A stretch of DNA of 61,948 bases from an uncultured Collinsella sp. (GCA_900548365.1 URKM01000007.1:1-61948); one strand, 5' to 3'; counted from the first letter of the stretch, positions 50,340-61,047 are shown. Program-made: numbers and translations. Notes: generated from the sequence alone by a model not told the origin.

Positions 50340-53300
50340 GGCGAGGTACCGTATGATGAACGAGAAGAAGCAAGCAACCAGTCGGTGGCGTTCGAAGCTG
50401 TCGAATGCCGTTCGGAGGACGCGTCGCGGCGCGCAGCGCTATGCGCAGCCGGTTCTTAGCGGCTTTTTGGCGCTGACCATGGTGATCGGGTCGGTGCCCG
50501 CTCCGGCATACGCCCAGATGATGGAAGACGCCACGCGCTCCCTTGCGCTCGTCGCGCAGGAGATGGAGCAGAACGAGCAGTCGATATCCACGGCGTCTCT
50601 CGGCGAGGCGGGCGATGAGCAGGCTACCGCCGACGAGCAGGCGACCGTCTCGACGCAGGACGATGCTGCCGCGAGCGCGTCCGAGCAAGGTGGCGCCACG
50701 TCGGATCAGACTGCCGGCGATACCGCTCAAAATCAGAATACGAATACGGCGACCGCTTCGGGCGATGCCGCGGGTGCGGCCTCGACGGGGGATTCCCAGA
50801 GCGCTTCCGCCGGCTCGGTAGCCGCCGACACCCAGCAGGAGGAGGCGCCCGCCGCGCTCTTTTCCACGAATGACGACCTTTCGGTTGTAACCGTAAGCGG
50901 AGATGCGCTCGCCTCGCGTTCCGCTGCGGTTAATGCGCTCAAGGACGCCGGTGCGGACGACGCCTCGGCCCGCGAGATGTCCGATGCCCTGTTCTCCGTC
51001 GCGAACAACGGCGGCTCCAATCCGCTGAAGAAGGAGGGCTCCTCCCTGCCGACCGAAGCGGACGGCACCAGCATCGAGCAGGTCACCGCTACCTGGATGA
51101 CCGAGGACAGCAAGAACAATAACAACGACGATCTGCTGTATTTCAAGCCCGCCAACGCGAACGACCAGAGCGTTAGCATGCGCGTGAACTACGCCCTTGC
51201 TGGTGCGGTCGACTATCCCGCTGGCTCCATCGTCATCACCGTTCCCGCTTACATTTTTGTGAACCGCAGCGGCGGCGCTATGGGCAGCATGCGCCTGTCG
51301 GTCCCCGAGGATCCGTCCACGCGCATGGAGTGGAATTACAAGCTTATCGGCGATACCTATCAGATTACCAACACTCGCAAGCTTCCCGCTGCAGTTGCTG
51401 GCTACATGGAGTTCGCTATCGAGGGCGTAAGGCCTTTCGAGCTCGTGGATATGAAGACCTCGCTGCCCTTTAGCGCCTCCGTCGAGGTGACCACCAACGC
51501 CGGCACGCTTATCGGCAAGAAGTCCAATGAGCTTACGGCCCAGTTCGACACCGAGGCCAAGATCTCCGCTGCAACGAAGAAGTCGAATGAGGAGCCCCGC
51601 ATCGTGGATAGCTCCTATATTCCCGAGGAGCAGCGCGTTCCCGGTGAGACCCGCTACCTTGTTACCACGTGGTATATGAATGGCCTTGTCTCTGGCACCA
51701 CAACGCAAAAATACACGCTTTCCTTCGAAGATGAGAAGAACGACGAGTACAAGGGCTTCGTCATCGGGCAGACCGACGGTGACAAGAAGGGATCCTCCGA
51801 GGGCGTCAAAAGCAAGTTTGCCGGCAACCTCAACAACGGCGAACCGATGACGACGGTCGGCAAGACCGAGTTCACGGTGGTTGAAGTTGCGTATCCTTTC
51901 AGCCAGTTTGAGAAGAACAAGGTCTACACGCTTAAGAACAAGGTTACCTATACGCTTACCGAGCTCGATCCGCAGGTGGATCTGGCTGGTGGCTCGAAGG
52001 ATGAGAAGCTGACCACCACCGCGACTTCCGAAGCAAGCGTGGAGTGGAGCTACGCCGATCCCACGTTTGATCATCCGGTGGGCGACGTGTCCCTCTATGT
52101 ATATGGCACCACGCCGAGCTCAGGTTCCGGTATGACTACCACATCTCCTTCGGGCGGCGTCGTTGACAGCGACCTCACGAGCGTGGGGGATCCTGGTAAG
52201 AGCCCCTTCAACGGATATTATGGCAGCTACCCCAAGGGCCTCAACGATATTCAAGATGACGCGAACCCCGTTGTCTCCTACACGCTGAACACCATCGGCT
52301 ACATCATGCCTTTCACCTATAAGAAGGTTGTGGACCCCGTGGGCGGCGGCGACCCTCAGGGAATGCCACAGAATTACGGCCATGTTCCCATTACGCTCAC
52401 CACTGAGGATCTGGGTCTTTCGCTCAACGATACGGGTGCTGGAGCGGTGTATGATCGCAACCTCAAGGCGGGCGAGGACTTCACCTATACCGCTGTGGAG
52501 TTCCCCGAGCGTCCCCACAGCATGAAGGGCGTATTCGTCAACCTTGACGAGAACGGTAACTCTACCGCACAGCCTGGTGAGAAGACGGGAATCGAATACG
52601 AGGTTGATTCGGATGTCTCCGTCACCCCTGATGTCATCCTGCAGGTCAAGCGTAACGGCAGCTGGGAGGATTATGCTGTAGCGAGTTGGCATGAGACGGG
52701 CGTGCTCGAGCTCACGGTAAACGGCGCCCTTCAGAATCCCGGCGTATCCCGTGTGAATCTGCCTGCCGACACTCAGAGCGTCCGCACCGTCGTCACCACG
52801 TCGAACGCCGCCATCCTCTATCACGTTCGCGTATACACCGCCTTGCATAACGCCGGCACGTTGGGCAAGCAGGTCGCCAAGGCCTTCGAGGGTTCTACGA
52901 CCCCCAGGCTTTCCGTGTGGAACTATGCAGCGCTTGATGCTAAGTCTTCTGATGGATCCGTCGGGATGAAGGACGTCTACAGGAAGCGTGCCCACAACGT
53001 GCTTCAGGGCTACAGCACCGATATGAGCGCCAGGCTATCGGCGAGCGCCCGCTCCAACGAGAGCTCCGATGTCGACTACACCAAGCGTCAGGTAACCGTG
53101 CATTACTCGGCGAAGATGAACTATCAGAGTCATATCGCGAGCAAGGTGACCTTCGAGGAGGCCATGGAGGACGGCCGCCTGTTACCGCAGGAGGGCGCTA
53201 CCTGGTACAGCCTGCTCCCCAAGGGCTTCGCTCCTCAAATGGACAGCATCAAGCTGCGTCGGGGCGATACCGTACGCGAGATGTATACGGTTGAGAACTT

Positions 53301-56300
53301 CCGTGGAACCGGCCGTACGCTGCTGGTGGTGTCCGCCGACCTGACCCCGCAGGCGAGCACGTATAACAAGGATGGCGTGCATCTGTACGAGGATGTCCCG
53401 TCCATCTCGTTCTCGGCCGTGACGGGTTTCGAGACCGTGGAGGACTACGGGACCGATACTCATAATGTGATTGTCTACCAATCTGATAACGATACGCTCG
53501 GCTCGGTCGAGGGATACCTCGGCGAGCCTGACGATCCGAGCTTCGGCAACAATGTGGGCACGATGGATGCCTTTGCCTCCGACGCGGAGCTCAAGGCCCT
53601 CACCGATCTTGATGCGACTACGAACAATCCCGTCTTCCTCTATGCTGGTGCCACTCAGCAGCTGCCCGATACGCTGAAGTCCGGCAACACCGGTCTCTCC
53701 AAGATGGCTATGGTGAACGGCGATGGTAGCTGGGCCAACGGCCAGGGTCAGGGCTACATGTCTCGCGTGGCGTACACCGGCGGCGACTACTCCTATCGTA
53801 TCGCTGCGCAAAGCGGAGAGAACAACGCGACTTCGCAGGTCGTTCTGTACGACTCTCTCGAGAACTATGATGGTGCCGATGGCGCTGCATGGAAGGGCTC
53901 GTTCGTTCGCGTAGACGTAAGCTCCCTCGAGAAGGCCGGCTGTGAGCCCAAGGTGTATTACAGCACCCAGGAAAACCTAGCATTCGAAGAGCAGGCGTCC
54001 GGTGGTTCCGAGTCCGTGAAGCCTATCGAGGCCAACCTCGACCTTGAGAACGGCGACATCTGGCAACCTCTTACCGATAAGGTTGATCCCACTACGGTAA
54101 AAGCCATCGCTATCGATGCCTCCAAAAAGGCCGATGGCTCGGACTTCGTTCTCGAGAGCGGCGAGCGAGCGTCCGCGATCATCCATATGAGGGCTCCCAA
54201 GCAGGTGTCCACTGCAGATGCTCATGCATACAACGTAATGTATCTTTCCGCTGTTGCGGGCGAGCCCAACTCTGGTGCTGATCCCGAGGTCTCCCGTTCC
54301 GATTACACCATGGTTGGCTTGAAGGACTACACCCTGTCCGTCGAGAACACCTGGGAAGACGGGTACAATCGCGACGGAAAGCGCCCGACCAAGCTGGTGC
54401 TTCATCTGTATGCGAATGGAAAGCCTGCCGATGAGGCTGGATTTGTCGAGCCTGGCAAGGCTACGATTACGCTTACCGAGGCAGAGGGCTGGAAGGGTTC
54501 CTTCGGCACGCTGCCGAGCCATGCGGACGATGGCAGCAAGATCATCTATAGCATTAAGGAAGACGTGCCGGAGGGTTATGCGGCCGAGATTCGCCTTGTT
54601 GGCGAGACGGCTCTCATCAAGAACACGCACGAGCCCGAGCTCATCACTATCAAGGGAACCAAGACCTGGAGCGGCGATAGCCCCGAGGTGCGCCCGAGTT
54701 CCATCAAGGTCGACCTCTATCGCAACGGCGAACGCGTTGGCAGCAGGACGGTGCGTCCCAATTCCATCGGTCTGTGGAGCTACGAGTTCCGCGATCTGTA
54801 CAAGTACGACGGGGGTAAACAGGTCGATTTCTCCATCAAGGAGGATATGTCCGCCTATCCGTCCTACGCTTCCACGGTAAGCGGCTATGATATCCATAAC
54901 GAGTATCATCCCTACGGCGACCTCGTGGTTTCCAAGGAGGTGCGCAATACTTCCGACGCCTCGCGTGACAAGGCGTTCACATTTGCTTTCGAGTTTAGCC
55001 GCAAGGTTCAGGATGCCGAAGATGTCGAGCCGGTGTTTACCGAGTACGAGTACACGGTATACCAGGGCGACACCGAGGTTGGTAAGGGCACGATCGCTAC
55101 GAATGGTACGATCGAGCTCAAGGGTGGTCAGCGTGCCGTTGTTCATAACATCGATCAGGACGTGTCTTATAGCGTGACCGAGCGCGAGGTTGCGGGCTTC
55201 ACGGCCGATGAGGCAACGAAGTCCGGCACTATCGTGCCCAACCAAACCGCAGAGGCCGCGTTTATCAACACGTATGAGGCCACCAGCGTGGTGAACTTCG
55301 AGGCGCGCAAGGGCCTGGGCGGCCACTCGCTTCAGAAGGGCCTGTTCAACTTCGAGCTCGTTGATGCCAATACCAACAAGGTGATCCGCACCGCACAGAA
55401 CCAGGCCGCAGATTTCACCGATGAATCCAATGGTTTTATCGTCGAGTCTGCGCCCGTAGTCTTTGGCGCCACCACGTATACGCAGGCCGACCACGGTAAA
55501 ACCTTCGAGTACCTCATCCGCGAGATGAATACCGGCCTCAAGGGTTACACCTACAGCGATGCCGAGTACAAGGTTTCCGTTTCTGTTGTGGACAACGGTG
55601 ATGGAACGCTGGGGACCACGGTGGCCTATGCGACCGCCGATGGAACGCCCATCGATGATCCGCTGTCTTTCGAAAACGGCGTGCTGTTCCTCAACTCCTA
55701 TACCGCAACGGCAGAGCTGAACGTTCAGGCTATGAAGAAGCTTACCGGCGGTACGCTGCAGGAGGGACAGTTCCAGTTCAATATTGGTGCCCTGCGTTTT
55801 GACGATAAGGGCAATCCGGTATTTGGCGAGCCCACGTCCGCCACTAATGCTGCGGACGGAACCATCTCGTTCAAGCCTGTTGTGTTTACCCAAGATGATG
55901 CGGGCAAGACGGTTTACATCGTTGCAAACGAGACGCACGGCACCGATCCCGCGGTCGAGTACGACGATCATCTCGCATTGATGAAGGTCGACGTGAAGGA
56001 TAACGGCGACGGCATCTTGTCGCTTTCTACCAAGACGGACGGTTTTGATGTTCCGTGCTGGGATCACGCCGGCGAAGCATGCACCATCTGCGGCGGAGAC
56101 AAACTCGTGACTCCGCAGAAGGATGCGTTCGTCTTCCAAAACGCTTACAAGGACGGATCGCTTACGATCGAGAAGACCGTGCCGGAGGGCAAGGGCGATT
56201 CCGATAATCCTGACCAGCTGTTCGATTTCCGCGTTGAGCTCACCAACGAAGAGGGTCAGCCCGTAGAGGTAAAGACCGAGGATATCGCTATCGGCAAGAT

Positions 56301-59300
56301 CGGCGAGCAGACGACCGAGCCGGTTGTTGCCGCCTCTGATGCCGATGATGAAGCTTCGGCAGAGTCTACGCCGCTCGCTTGGCTCCTGGACCGCGGCCGC
56401 GAGGCATGGGATGCTCTCACGGGGTTCTTCAAGCCTGAGCAGGCCTACGCCGCGACTGCAAATTCGCTGCCCGCTGCCGGCTCGAATGATGACTGGTCGT
56501 GGAATATCGACGCAGACGGCAATCTGACGGTTAGGGGATCCAAAATCAGTGGTGGCGATTCGACTCTGAAGCCGTATGCAGCCGAAGTAAAGACCGCCAA
56601 GTTCGAGACGGGCTCCCACGCGGTGTCTCTCAATGAGTTCTTCCTAAACTTCGAAAATATGACCTCCGTGGACTTTAGCGGGCTGGATGTTTCGAGCGTC
56701 AACAACGTCGACAGCATGTTCCGGGGCTGCAAGGCTCTTGAAAGGCTCGATTTGAGCGGCGTGCAGCTGCGCGTAACATACGCAGGCCGCATGTTTTATG
56801 GTTGCTCTAGTCTGCGTAGCCTGCGGGGGCTCGATATCGCTGCAAAACCCACCGGATCCGCTATTGATGTATCTAGCATGTTCAGCGGTTGCTCCTCGCT
56901 TACCGAGCTTGATTTGTCAAAGGTGAAAATCAGCGGCGCATCAAGCATGAACAGCATGTTCAATGGGTGTAGCAGTCTCACAGCTCTGAATGTGTCAAGG
57001 TTGGATACCAGCACTGTGAGCAGCATGGATGGTACATTTGAAGGTTGCACGAGTTTGCAGGAGCTCGACCTTTCTACATGGGATTGTTCCAAGGTCAAGA
57101 CGATGTACCGGTTACTCTATCAATGCAAGGGCCTTAAGAATGTGAAGCTGCCTACAGGCACGAGCTGGGTCCTAACTAATACGGGGTCTATGTTCACTGG
57201 ATGCACAGCGCTTACGTCTGTTGATTTGTCGCAGGTCGATCTTTCTCTCGTTACCTATATGGGTAATATGTTCGACGGTTGTTCTTCGCTCACGAGCGTG
57301 AAGTTCCCGATCTCGAACAAGTCTGCGGTGACCAATATGGGCAACATGTTCAGTGGCTGCACTTCGCTTCTAAGCGTCGACTTCTCACAGTTTGATTTGA
57401 GCAATCTCACATCCCTCGAGAGCGCTTTCTATGGATGCAGTAATCTTGAATATGTGAAACTGCCTCGGGTGGACGAGGGCTCTCTCACGAGTCTTTATCG
57501 CACGTTCCACCAGTGCAAGAGCCTACAGGAGCTCGACTTTAGGAACTTCGACCTGTCGAAGGTAAAGTACTTGAGGAACGCCTTCACCGGCTGTTCCTCG
57601 CTCACTAGCGTTGTGTTTCCCGCGGCAAACCAGACTGCGCTTACGTCGATGGCATATTCTTTCGACGGATGTTCCAATTTGCAGACTGTTGATTTCTCAC
57701 AGTTCGATTTGAGCTCGGTTACGTCCATGGAGTGTGCGTTCGAAAACTGCTATGCGCTTGAAAACGTCAAGTTTCCCCGTGCAGACAAGTCGGCCCTTAC
57801 CAGCATGTATAGGACGTTTGTCAATTGCAAAGAATTGAAGACGCTCGATTTGAGCCATTTCGATTTGAGCTCCGTAACGGGAATGACTTATATGGCAAGC
57901 GGTTGCACCTCCCTCACCAGCGTTGTGTTTCCCGCGGCGGAGAATTCCGCGCTCACGTCGATGGCATATGCTTTCGACGGGTGCTCCAATTTAAAGACTG
58001 CTGATTTCTCAAAGTTCGATTTGAGCCTGGTTACGTCTATGGAGTGTACGTTCCTCCAGTGCTCCTCTCTTGTAAACGTGTTTATGCCGAAGGTGGAATC
58101 CTCGTCGCTGACTTCTCTGTATCAAACATTCAGCGGCTGTGCGTCTCTGGTTACGCTGGATCTTTCACAATTCGACCTCTCGAAGCTGGTTAGTGCCAGG
58201 GAAACGCTTAATGGGTGCAAGAGCCTCAAGAGCGTGAAATTCCCCGGCACCTCGATAACGCAGCTGAATAGTGCTGAGAGCATGCTCTCTGGCTGTTCAA
58301 GCCTCGCCGAGGTTGATCTTTCTTCCTTCGTACCGAAGGCTGACACGAATCTCTGGGGCTTTTTCAATGGTTGCACGTCGCTGCGAAAGGTCGTGCTTGG
58401 TGATCAGTTCATGTTCAGGGGGTCTGAGCTCCCTGACGGCTCCTTGAATCTTGGTGGCACGAAGCGCTCGCTCAAATGGATCCGGATCGATAATGTCGGG
58501 GCGCCGATTGGCGAGCCCATGTCTGCCGAGGATCTTGCATCAACATATAAGAACACGGTCGCTCCGTTTGGTACGTATGTGTGGAACACGTTTGCGTTGG
58601 TTGACTTCAACGTTAACGGCGGCAATGGCCAGATGCCGCGCGCTTATCTCGACCTTGAGAAATCTGACAGTATTGTTCTGCCTAAGGCAGACGATGTGAT
58701 CAACCGCCCCGGCTACAAGTTCGGAGGTTGGAACACTCAAGCTTCTGGCAAGGGTACTGCCGTAGCCGACGGCGCCACTCTCACGTCGGCCAAGTTGTTC
58801 GAGCTTATGAATAACGACCTTCAGCTCACGCTGTACGCGCAGTGGGAGTTCGTGCCGTCTGTGGATGGCGACCCGTCAAAGGGGTCCTTCGAGTTCCAGA
58901 TGCCGGCTGGCTATCAGGCGAGCATCAAGAACCTTCCCGCGGGCACCACGTACCGCGTGTATGAGAACACGCCGGCTGGCTGGCAGCTCGTTGAGGTGAG
59001 CGGGGACAACGGCGTGATCACTGCCGAGACGGATGCCAAGGCCTCCTTCGTCAACGAATATAGTCCCGATGCTGCGTCTGCGCGTATCGTGGCGACCAAG
59101 AAGCTCGACGGTGCCTGGGCGCAGCCCGAGAGCGGCTTCACCTTCACGCTGACCGAGACCACGGAAGGCAAGAATGAAGTCGTTCAGCCTGCTGTTCGCG
59201 TTTCCGAGGGCGGTACGATCGAGTTCGCGCCGATCGAGTACAAAGCTGCTGGCGCGTATACCTATAAGATCACCGAGGATAGCGGCGCCGATAGCACCAT

Positions 59301-61035
59301 CGAGTACGATGCCGTACCCGAGCTCGTGACCGTTAACGTTACGGCTAAGGATGGCAAGCTCAACGCTGCTGTTGTCTACGATGATAAAGATGCCGATGCG
59401 GGCGTGGCTGCGTTCGACAACACCACCAAGCCCGGCTCGCTCTCTATCGTAAAGAGCGTCGAGGGCGCGACGGATGCCACATCAAAGGCGGAGTTCAGCT
59501 TCATGCTGACGCTCGGTGGAGTGCCGTACGAAGGCGAGTACCAGGTGGGTAACGATACGGCCCATGCGGCTGACGGCGTCATCAAGCTCAAGGGCGGACA
59601 GACGGCCACCATCTCCGATATCCCGGCTGGCACCGCATACGCGGTGAGCGAGACGGACATCCCCAGTGGATGGTCTCTCAAGGGTAGCGAGGGTGCGACC
59701 GGCTCCATCACCGCCGCTGCCCAGGTTACGGCGACCTTCACCAACGCCTATGCTGCGACTGGCGAGGCCCAGCTGATGGCTTACAAGCGTATGGATCATG
59801 GCGTTATCGCCGACGGTCAGTTCTCCTTCGAGCTCCTGGCCTCCGATGGCTCCTCGGTGCTGGCTACGGCCCAGAACGGTCCGGTCGACACCAATGAGAC
59901 CGTGCCTGGCGCGGATGGTGCTTCCGAGAGCAACCCCGTGTACGGTCTGGCGCCGGTGTACTTCCCGGTTCAGACCTATACCGCTGCGGGCACCTATACC
60001 TATGTGATGCGCGAGGTTGTTCCCGAGGCCGCTCAGGGTATCGACTACGATCAGGCGCAGCTTAAGGCCACGGTTACCGTTACGGATAACGGCGACGGCA
60101 CGCTGACGAGCTCCGTTAAGTACGATAATGGCGATGGCATCGCGAACAAGGGCAACCTGTTCACGAACACTCTCCACAAGCACAGCCTCGTCGTGGAGAA
60201 GCATGTTGCAGACGGCGAGATGAACGACGTCACGAAGAACGCTCAGTTCACCTTTGACGTTGCGCTGAGCGATGCTGCGGGTAAGCCGCTGAAGGACCTC
60301 TCGTATGAGGTTCAGACCCTTGCGGGCGATTCCGTGACCGATGGCTCTGCCAAGACGGGGAAGGTTTCCGATGGCGGAACGATCACGCTTGGCGCGAACC
60401 AGCAGGCCGTTATCAAGGGGTTGCCGTATGGTTCGACCTATGCTGTGACCGAGCAGGCCAAGGCTGGCTGGTCGCAGGTGGTCGATGAGACGTCCGGCAC
60501 GCAGGGAACGATCGCCGATGCCGATGCGCATGCCGTTATCACGAACGAGTACAGTGCGAAGGGAGCGGTTGAGCTCGAGGCAAGCAAGAAGCTGGAAGGG
60601 CGCCAGCTGAAGGATAACCAGTTCACGTTCCTGCTGCGTGACGTAACCGAAGGCTCTGATGATTACGGCACTGTAATCCAGGAGGTTGGCAACAAGGCGG
60701 ATGGCAGCATCACCTTCAAGCCGCTTGAGTTCACCGATGCAGACCATGGCAAGACCTTCACGTATGAGATCACCGAGCTCGCCCAGGCAGCCGATGGCGA
60801 CTACGTGTTCGACGACACCGTGGTGACGGCGACGGTCGCGGTTGTCGATAAGGGCGACGGCACGCTGGGGCTCGACGTCAAGTACAACGGCAACGATGAT
60901 CCCTATTCCTTCGTGAACTGGATTGCCGTCATACTGCCCCGCACGGGTGGTGCTGGCGTAGGCTTTGCCGGAGCATTGGTTGTGGCCCTTGGTTGCGCCC
61001 TGATGCTTCGTCGCAAGAAGCGGGCTAACGGATAG
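50326..61035 (+). CDS. giant LPRTG adhesin with leucine-rich module in a pilin stalk
   Basis: The 3569-residue surface protein has a long signal sequence (about 40-63, AYA), a Ser/Thr/Ala/Gln-rich linker (66-185) and an N-terminal region of about 1100 residues without recognised fold. Two Cna_B domains (1335-1532) follow. A stalk then alternates DUF7601-like (starting near 1537, 1943, 3037, 3287) and FctA/Spy0128-like domains (near 1655, 1802, 2922, 3152, 3419). The domain starting at 1943 is split by about 865 residues holding 22 BspA-type leucine-rich repeats (about 2105-2700, MFxGCSSL pattern) and an InlB-type repeat (2759-2842). LPRTG is at 3537-3541. ATG 50326 has GGAGG at a 7-nt spacing inside srtC. 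It is probably the pilus tip or a long adhesin. Confidence 0.9.
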   Translation: MENGEARYRMMNEKKQATSRWRSKLSNAVRRTRRGAQRYAQPVLSGFLALTMVIGSVPAPAYAQMMEDATRSLALVAQEMEQNEQSISTASLGEAGDEQATADEQATVSTQDDAAASASEQGGATSDQTAGDTAQNQNTNTATASGDAAGAASTGDSQSASAGSVAADTQQEEAPAALFSTNDDLSVVTVSGDALASRSAAVNALKDAGADDASAREMSDALFSVANNGGSNPLKKEGSSLPTEADGTSIEQVTATWMTEDSKNNNNDDLLYFKPANANDQSVSMRVNYALAGAVDYPAGSIVITVPAYIFVNRSGGAMGSMRLSVPEDPSTRMEWNYKLIGDTYQITNTRKLPAAVAGYMEFAIEGVRPFELVDMKTSLPFSASVEVTTNAGTLIGKKSNELTAQFDTEAKISAATKKSNEEPRIVDSSYIPEEQRVPGETRYLVTTWYMNGLVSGTTTQKYTLSFEDEKNDEYKGFVIGQTDGDKKGSSEGVKSKFAGNLNNGEPMTTVGKTEFTVVEVAYPFSQFEKNKVYTLKNKVTYTLTELDPQVDLAGGSKDEKLTTTATSEASVEWSYADPTFDHPVGDVSLYVYGTTPSSGSGMTTTSPSGGVVDSDLTSVGDPGKSPFNGYYGSYPKGLNDIQDDANPVVSYTLNTIGYIMPFTYKKVVDPVGGGDPQGMPQNYGHVPITLTTEDLGLSLNDTGAGAVYDRNLKAGEDFTYTAVEFPERPHSMKGVFVNLDENGNSTAQPGEKTGIEYEVDSDVSVTPDVILQVKRNGSWEDYAVASWHETGVLELTVNGALQNPGVSRVNLPADTQSVRTVVTTSNAAILYHVRVYTALHNAGTLGKQVAKAFEGSTTPRLSVWNYAALDAKSSDGSVGMKDVYRKRAHNVLQGYSTDMSARLSASARSNESSDVDYTKRQVTVHYSAKMNYQSHIASKVTFEEAMEDGRLLPQEGATWYSLLPKGFAPQMDSIKLRRGDTVREMYTVENFRGTGRTLLVVSADLTPQASTYNKDGVHLYEDVPSISFSAVTGFETVEDYGTDTHNVIVYQSDNDTLGSVEGYLGEPDDPSFGNNVGTMDAFASDAELKALTDLDATTNNPVFLYAGATQQLPDTLKSGNTGLSKMAMVNGDGSWANGQGQGYMSRVAYTGGDYSYRIAAQSGENNATSQVVLYDSLENYDGADGAAWKGSFVRVDVSSLEKAGCEPKVYYSTQENLAFEEQASGGSESVKPIEANLDLENGDIWQPLTDKVDPTTVKAIAIDASKKADGSDFVLESGERASAIIHMRAPKQVSTADAHAYNVMYLSAVAGEPNSGADPEVSRSDYTMVGLKDYTLSVENTWEDGYNRDGKRPTKLVLHLYANGKPADEAGFVEPGKATITLTEAEGWKGSFGTLPSHADDGSKIIYSIKEDVPEGYAAEIRLVGETALIKNTHEPELITIKGTKTWSGDSPEVRPSSIKVDLYRNGERVGSRTVRPNSIGLWSYEFRDLYKYDGGKQVDFSIKEDMSAYPSYASTVSGYDIHNEYHPYGDLVVSKEVRNTSDASRDKAFTFAFEFSRKVQDAEDVEPVFTEYEYTVYQGDTEVGKGTIATNGTIELKGGQRAVVHNIDQDVSYSVTEREVAGFTADEATKSGTIVPNQTAEAAFINTYEATSVVNFEARKGLGGHSLQKGLFNFELVDANTNKVIRTAQNQAADFTDESNGFIVESAPVVFGATTYTQADHGKTFEYLIREMNTGLKGYTYSDAEYKVSVSVVDNGDGTLGTTVAYATADGTPIDDPLSFENGVLFLNSYTATAELNVQAMKKLTGGTLQEGQFQFNIGALRFDDKGNPVFGEPTSATNAADGTISFKPVVFTQDDAGKTVYIVANETHGTDPAVEYDDHLALMKVDVKDNGDGILSLSTKTDGFDVPCWDHAGEACTICGGDKLVTPQKDAFVFQNAYKDGSLTIEKTVPEGKGDSDNPDQLFDFRVELTNEEGQPVEVKTEDIAIGKIGEQTTEPVVAASDADDEASAESTPLAWLLDRGREAWDALTGFFKPEQAYAATANSLPAAGSNDDWSWNIDADGNLTVRGSKISGGDSTLKPYAAEVKTAKFETGSHAVSLNEFFLNFENMTSVDFSGLDVSSVNNVDSMFRGCKALERLDLSGVQLRVTYAGRMFYGCSSLRSLRGLDIAAKPTGSAIDVSSMFSGCSSLTELDLSKVKISGASSMNSMFNGCSSLTALNVSRLDTSTVSSMDGTFEGCTSLQELDLSTWDCSKVKTMYRLLYQCKGLKNVKLPTGTSWVLTNTGSMFTGCTALTSVDLSQVDLSLVTYMGNMFDGCSSLTSVKFPISNKSAVTNMGNMFSGCTSLLSVDFSQFDLSNLTSLESAFYGCSNLEYVKLPRVDEGSLTSLYRTFHQCKSLQELDFRNFDLSKVKYLRNAFTGCSSLTSVVFPAANQTALTSMAYSFDGCSNLQTVDFSQFDLSSVTSMECAFENCYALENVKFPRADKSALTSMYRTFVNCKELKTLDLSHFDLSSVTGMTYMASGCTSLTSVVFPAAENSALTSMAYAFDGCSNLKTADFSKFDLSLVTSMECTFLQCSSLVNVFMPKVESSSLTSLYQTFSGCASLVTLDLSQFDLSKLVSARETLNGCKSLKSVKFPGTSITQLNSAESMLSGCSSLAEVDLSSFVPKADTNLWGFFNGCTSLRKVVLGDQFMFRGSELPDGSLNLGGTKRSLKWIRIDNVGAPIGEPMSAEDLASTYKNTVAPFGTYVWNTFALVDFNVNGGNGQMPRAYLDLEKSDSIVLPKADDVINRPGYKFGGWNTQASGKGTAVADGATLTSAKLFELMNNDLQLTLYAQWEFVPSVDGDPSKGSFEFQMPAGYQASIKNLPAGTTYRVYENTPAGWQLVEVSGDNGVITAETDAKASFVNEYSPDAASARIVATKKLDGAWAQPESGFTFTLTETTEGKNEVVQPAVRVSEGGTIEFAPIEYKAAGAYTYKITEDSGADSTIEYDAVPELVTVNVTAKDGKLNAAVVYDDKDADAGVAAFDNTTKPGSLSIVKSVEGATDATSKAEFSFMLTLGGVPYEGEYQVGNDTAHAADGVIKLKGGQTATISDIPAGTAYAVSETDIPSGWSLKGSEGATGSITAAAQVTATFTNAYAATGEAQLMAYKRMDHGVIADGQFSFELLASDGSSVLATAQNGPVDTNETVPGADGASESNPVYGLAPVYFPVQTYTAAGTYTYVMREVVPEAAQGIDYDQAQLKATVTVTDNGDGTLTSSVKYDNGDGIANKGNLFTNTLHKHSLVVEKHVADGEMNDVTKNAQFTFDVALSDAAGKPLKDLSYEVQTLAGDSVTDGSAKTGKVSDGGTITLGANQQAVIKGLPYGSTYAVTEQAKAGWSQVVDETSGTQGTIADADAHAVITNEYSAKGAVELEASKKLEGRQLKDNQFTFLLRDVTEGSDDYGTVIQEVGNKADGSITFKPLEFTDADHGKTFTYEITELAQAADGDYVFDDTVVTATVAVVDKGDGTLGLDVKYNGNDDPYSFVNWIAVILPRTGGAGVGFAGALVVALGCALMLRRKKRANG
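57601..58052 (+). repeat. 312-nt direct duplication in the leucine-rich repeats
   Basis: About 140 nt starting at 57601 recur starting at 57913, including GTTGTGTTTCCCGCGGC and TCGATGGCATAT. The offset of 312 nt equals 104 codons, or four repeat units, so four units were duplicated recently in frame. Confidence 0.75.
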
Positions 61036-61047
61036 CTCGGCTTTAGA

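Noticed and set aside
53977..56619. 880-residue minus-strand frame inside the giant adhesin
   Set aside because: It is a shadow of the sense coding bias; the sense strand carries clear pilin domains.
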